Program-made: the position numbers and the translations under genes
The notes under the pieces: model-generated
The model's input: the letters and a program-made list of their open reading frames with translations, nothing else
Databases searched by the model: none
What the model was told of the DNA's origin: nothing
In this document: piece by piece, positions 62,071 to 64,000 of the stretch
Layout of the letters: every line of letters starts with the position of its first letter
Position numbering within the stretch: the stretch's first letter is position 1
Source: Corynebacterium glaucum
GTDB taxonomy: Bacteria; Actinomycetota; Actinomycetes; Mycobacteriales; Mycobacteriaceae
NCBI RefSeq assembly: GCF_030408855.1
Contig: NZ_CP047358.1
Coordinates: 1,798,001 to 1,862,000 of the forward strand
DNA: 64,000 nt
Direction: 5' to 3'

Positions 62071-62627
62071 CAGACCAGGTCCTCCCCTGCCTCGGCGAGG
62101 GTGATGTCTAGGTCCTCGAGCGTCGGCCAGTCCTGCGGGATCGCGGTACCGCGCAGGTTGCCGTGCTCGGCGGCGAGCGCGACGGCTTCGTCACCGAAGC
62201 GGACGCGGCCGGGGCCTTCGGCAAGCGCGTACGCGATGAGCACGTGGAGGCACTTCACGCGGTCCGGCATGCCGCCGCCCGAGAAGTCGGTGCCAAGGTC
62301 CTCGAGTGCGTTGCGCTCGGCAAGGTAGTGCTGGTGCGCGTTGAGGTAGTCGGCGCGCAGTGCTTCGCCCTCGTCCGTCTCAGCGTGCAGGCGGGCTTCC
62401 ATCCATTTCATCACCTGGGCGACCTCGAGCCGCGACGCTTCGGCGGTAAGCCGCGGGTCGGTGAGGTAATAGAGGGTGGGGAACGGCGTGCCGTCGTCAA
62501 GCTTTGGTGCGGTTTTGACTACCGCTGGCTGGCCGTCGGGCGTGCGGTAGGCGACGGCGAGTACGCCGCGCGGCTGCCGGCCCAGCTGGGTGGCCATGAT
62601 GTCGATGTCTGCTTGGGGCACGGTCAT
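62070..62627 (-). CDS. DUF501 domain protein
   Basis: A 185-residue protein of the DUF501 family, conserved between ftsB and ppx in actinobacteria (Rv1025). Features: GRQPRGVLAVAYRTPDGQPAVVKT, TLYYLTDPRLTAEASRLE and a mid ADYLNAHQHYLAERN. Function unknown. The start is the ATG at 62627; its stop shares one base with ppx. Confidence 0.88.
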   Translation of the reverse strand: MTVPQADIDIMATQLGRQPRGVLAVAYRTPDGQPAVVKTAPKLDDGTPFPTLYYLTDPRLTAEASRLEVAQVMKWMEARLHAETDEGEALRADYLNAHQHYLAERNALEDLGTDFSGGGMPDRVKCLHVLIAYALAEGPGRVRFGDEAVALAAEHGNLRGTAIPQDWPTLEDLDITLAEAGEDLV

Positions 62628-62679
62628 GGTGCCATTGTGGCACAGGGGTTCCTACGGGAAGTTGGCGGAGCCTAGACGG

Positions 62680-62799
62680 TCAAGAATCCGCCAGAAGGTC
62701 CAGCGCTTCCGCCCACCGCTCAAGTGATATTTCGAATGCCTCGCGAAGCTCTGGGCCTCCGAACTCGTAGATGCTTTGGTCTGAGTCGTTGTCCGCCAT
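62680..62799 (-). CDS. 39-residue acidic protein after ftsB
   Basis: An open frame of 39 codons starts 12 nt after the ftsB stop, with GATAGGTG about 9 nt before its ATG. The protein (MADNDSDQSIYEFGGPELRE start, ERWAEALDLLADS end) is acidic and looks helical in its second half. It lies between ftsB and DUF501 on the same strand. No homology is recognised, and it may be non-coding. Confidence 0.45.
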   Translation of the reverse strand: MADNDSDQSIYEFGGPELREAFEISLERWAEALDLLADS

Positions 62800-62811
62800 C
62801 TGCTTGAACAC

Positions 62812-63393
62812 CTATCGGGTCGACTCCTGGTTGAGCTCAGCCTCATCTGCAGGGGCGGGTTCAACAGGGGCTTCAACCGGAGCGTCGGCTGGCGCATCCG
62901 CTGGCGCTGGCACGGCGGGCTCCTCCGCTTCGTCCTCGGGGAGCTCGCGCAGCGAGTCCCAGAGGAAGTGCTGCCAGTCGCGGGTATCCGGGATCTCGTC
63001 GGTGGTGATGGTGGGGTTCTGGGTCATGCGAGGATCGATGATGCGCCAGGCGGTCTCCCCCTCTGCTAGCACACCGAGGCGACGGCGCGCCTCCTGCTCG
63101 ATGTAGGCGGGATCCTCGTAGCGCGCGATGTCGGATTCCAGTTGCTTCTTGCGCGCCTCAAGCGCCTCGATGGACGCCTGGGCGCGGGCGATCTCTCCGC
63201 GACCTTCGTAGTAGTTGCGAAGCGGCACCGCGATAGCAACAAGCACAACCAGCACCACGGCGATGAGCAAGCCGGTAGAAGCAATGTCCTGCTGGAACAA
63301 CGCCGGCTTAGTCTTACGCCTGGATTTGGCTTCCCGCTCTTCGCGCTCAGCCTTGTCGCGCGAGGCGACGGGCACGGTGTGCTTGCGATACAT
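62812..63393 (-). CDS. ftsB: FtsB/DivIC-type septum formation protein
   Basis: A 193-residue protein with one transmembrane helix (about 38-58, STGLLIAVVLVVLVAIAVP), a following coiled coil (GRGEIARAQASIEALEARKKQ) and the short FtsB/DivIC C-terminal motif (IEQEARRRLGVLAEGET). The C-terminus has an Ala/Pro/Glu tail. It acts with FtsL/FtsQ in the divisome. Start ATG 63393 is preferred, with TACAAT 10 nt upstream; an ATG 16 codons further up is possible. It lies downstream of eno, as in other actinobacteria. Confidence 0.9.
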   Translation of the reverse strand: MYRKHTVPVASRDKAEREEREAKSRRKTKPALFQQDIASTGLLIAVVLVVLVAIAVPLRNYYEGRGEIARAQASIEALEARKKQLESDIARYEDPAYIEQEARRRLGVLAEGETAWRIIDPRMTQNPTITTDEIPDTRDWQHFLWDSLRELPEDEAEEPAVPAPADAPADAPVEAPVEPAPADEAELNQESTR

Positions 63394-63446
63394 AGTGCCC
63401 AAGATTGTAGGTCGCGCAGCAGGCGATCCCCGCCGGGACATGCAAA

Positions 63447-63486
63447 CGCCCCCACATCAACCGCGGGAGACGGGAGGTGTGGGGCG
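63447..63486 (-). terminator. Terminator of eno
   Basis: CGCCCCACA and TGTGGGGGCG form the stem on the minus strand (one bulge), followed by TTTG. It lies 31 bp after the enolase stop codon. An exact GCTTATCGACG lies between them at 63498-63508. Confidence 0.75.
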
Positions 63487-63517
63487 CTACAAAGGGCCGT
63501 CGATAAGCGATATGCCC

Positions 63518-64000
<483 letters not shown>

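Overview
The window is about 64 kb of chromosome from a high-GC actinomycete, almost certainly a Corynebacterium (hand estimate about 60% GC). The gene order RNase H/phosphatase, zinc-ribbon protein, Nif3-like, HAD protein, PtpA-type phosphatase, SURF1, then DUF3052 and aceE (homodimeric pyruvate dehydrogenase E1) follows the Rv2228c-Rv2241 order of mycobacteria. GTG/TTG starts and leaderless mRNAs (a -10 box about 7 nt before the start codon) are common, as expected for this group.

Region 1 (1-33.9 kb) is mostly core chromosome. It holds a LacI regulator cut by the window edge, the conserved block above, tRNA-Val, DUF3052/aceE, a flavin monooxygenase, an alpha/beta hydrolase divergent from an orphan acyl carrier protein and a NagD-like phosphatase, a secreted EEP phosphatase, a succinate-semialdehyde dehydrogenase, membrane transporters, two related secreted proteins, a frameshifted AbgT transporter and a two-component system. 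A frameshifted DUF3800 gene sits just after SURF1 and is bracketed by an 80-bp direct repeat of the SURF1 3' end.

Region 2 (33.9-38 kb) starts at tRNA-Asn. It carries a RelA/SpoT-domain synthetase with a small downstream partner (a possible toxSAS toxin-antitoxin pair), a TetR regulator divergent from a membrane protein across a 50-bp near-perfect palindrome, and a small secreted protein with a decayed tandem duplicate. Three near-identical terminators punctuate this stretch.

Region 3 (38-60.7 kb) is a surface-glycan island: a pyruvyltransferase-like protein, several glycosyltransferases (three of them large two-domain fusions, plus a CgeB-like one), UDP-ManNAc dehydrogenase (wecC) and UDP-GlcNAc 2-epimerase (wecB), an ABC-2 exporter (permease and ATPase), two rhamnosyltransferase-like paralogues and several unknowns. 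A likely operon runs leftward from 57.0 to 46.8 kb. WecB and WecC would make UDP-ManNAcA, the transferases would assemble the chain, and the ABC pair would export it.

Region 4 (60.7-64 kb) is core again: a YtxH-like small protein, Ppx/GppA, DUF501, a 39-codon frame, FtsB and the 3' part of enolase.

The most unusual signal is an 11-bp word, GCTTATCGACG, found 11 times exactly (both strands, in genes, in several reading frames, and at two terminators). It is absent in exact form from 37.0 to 63.5 kb, which includes the whole glycan island.
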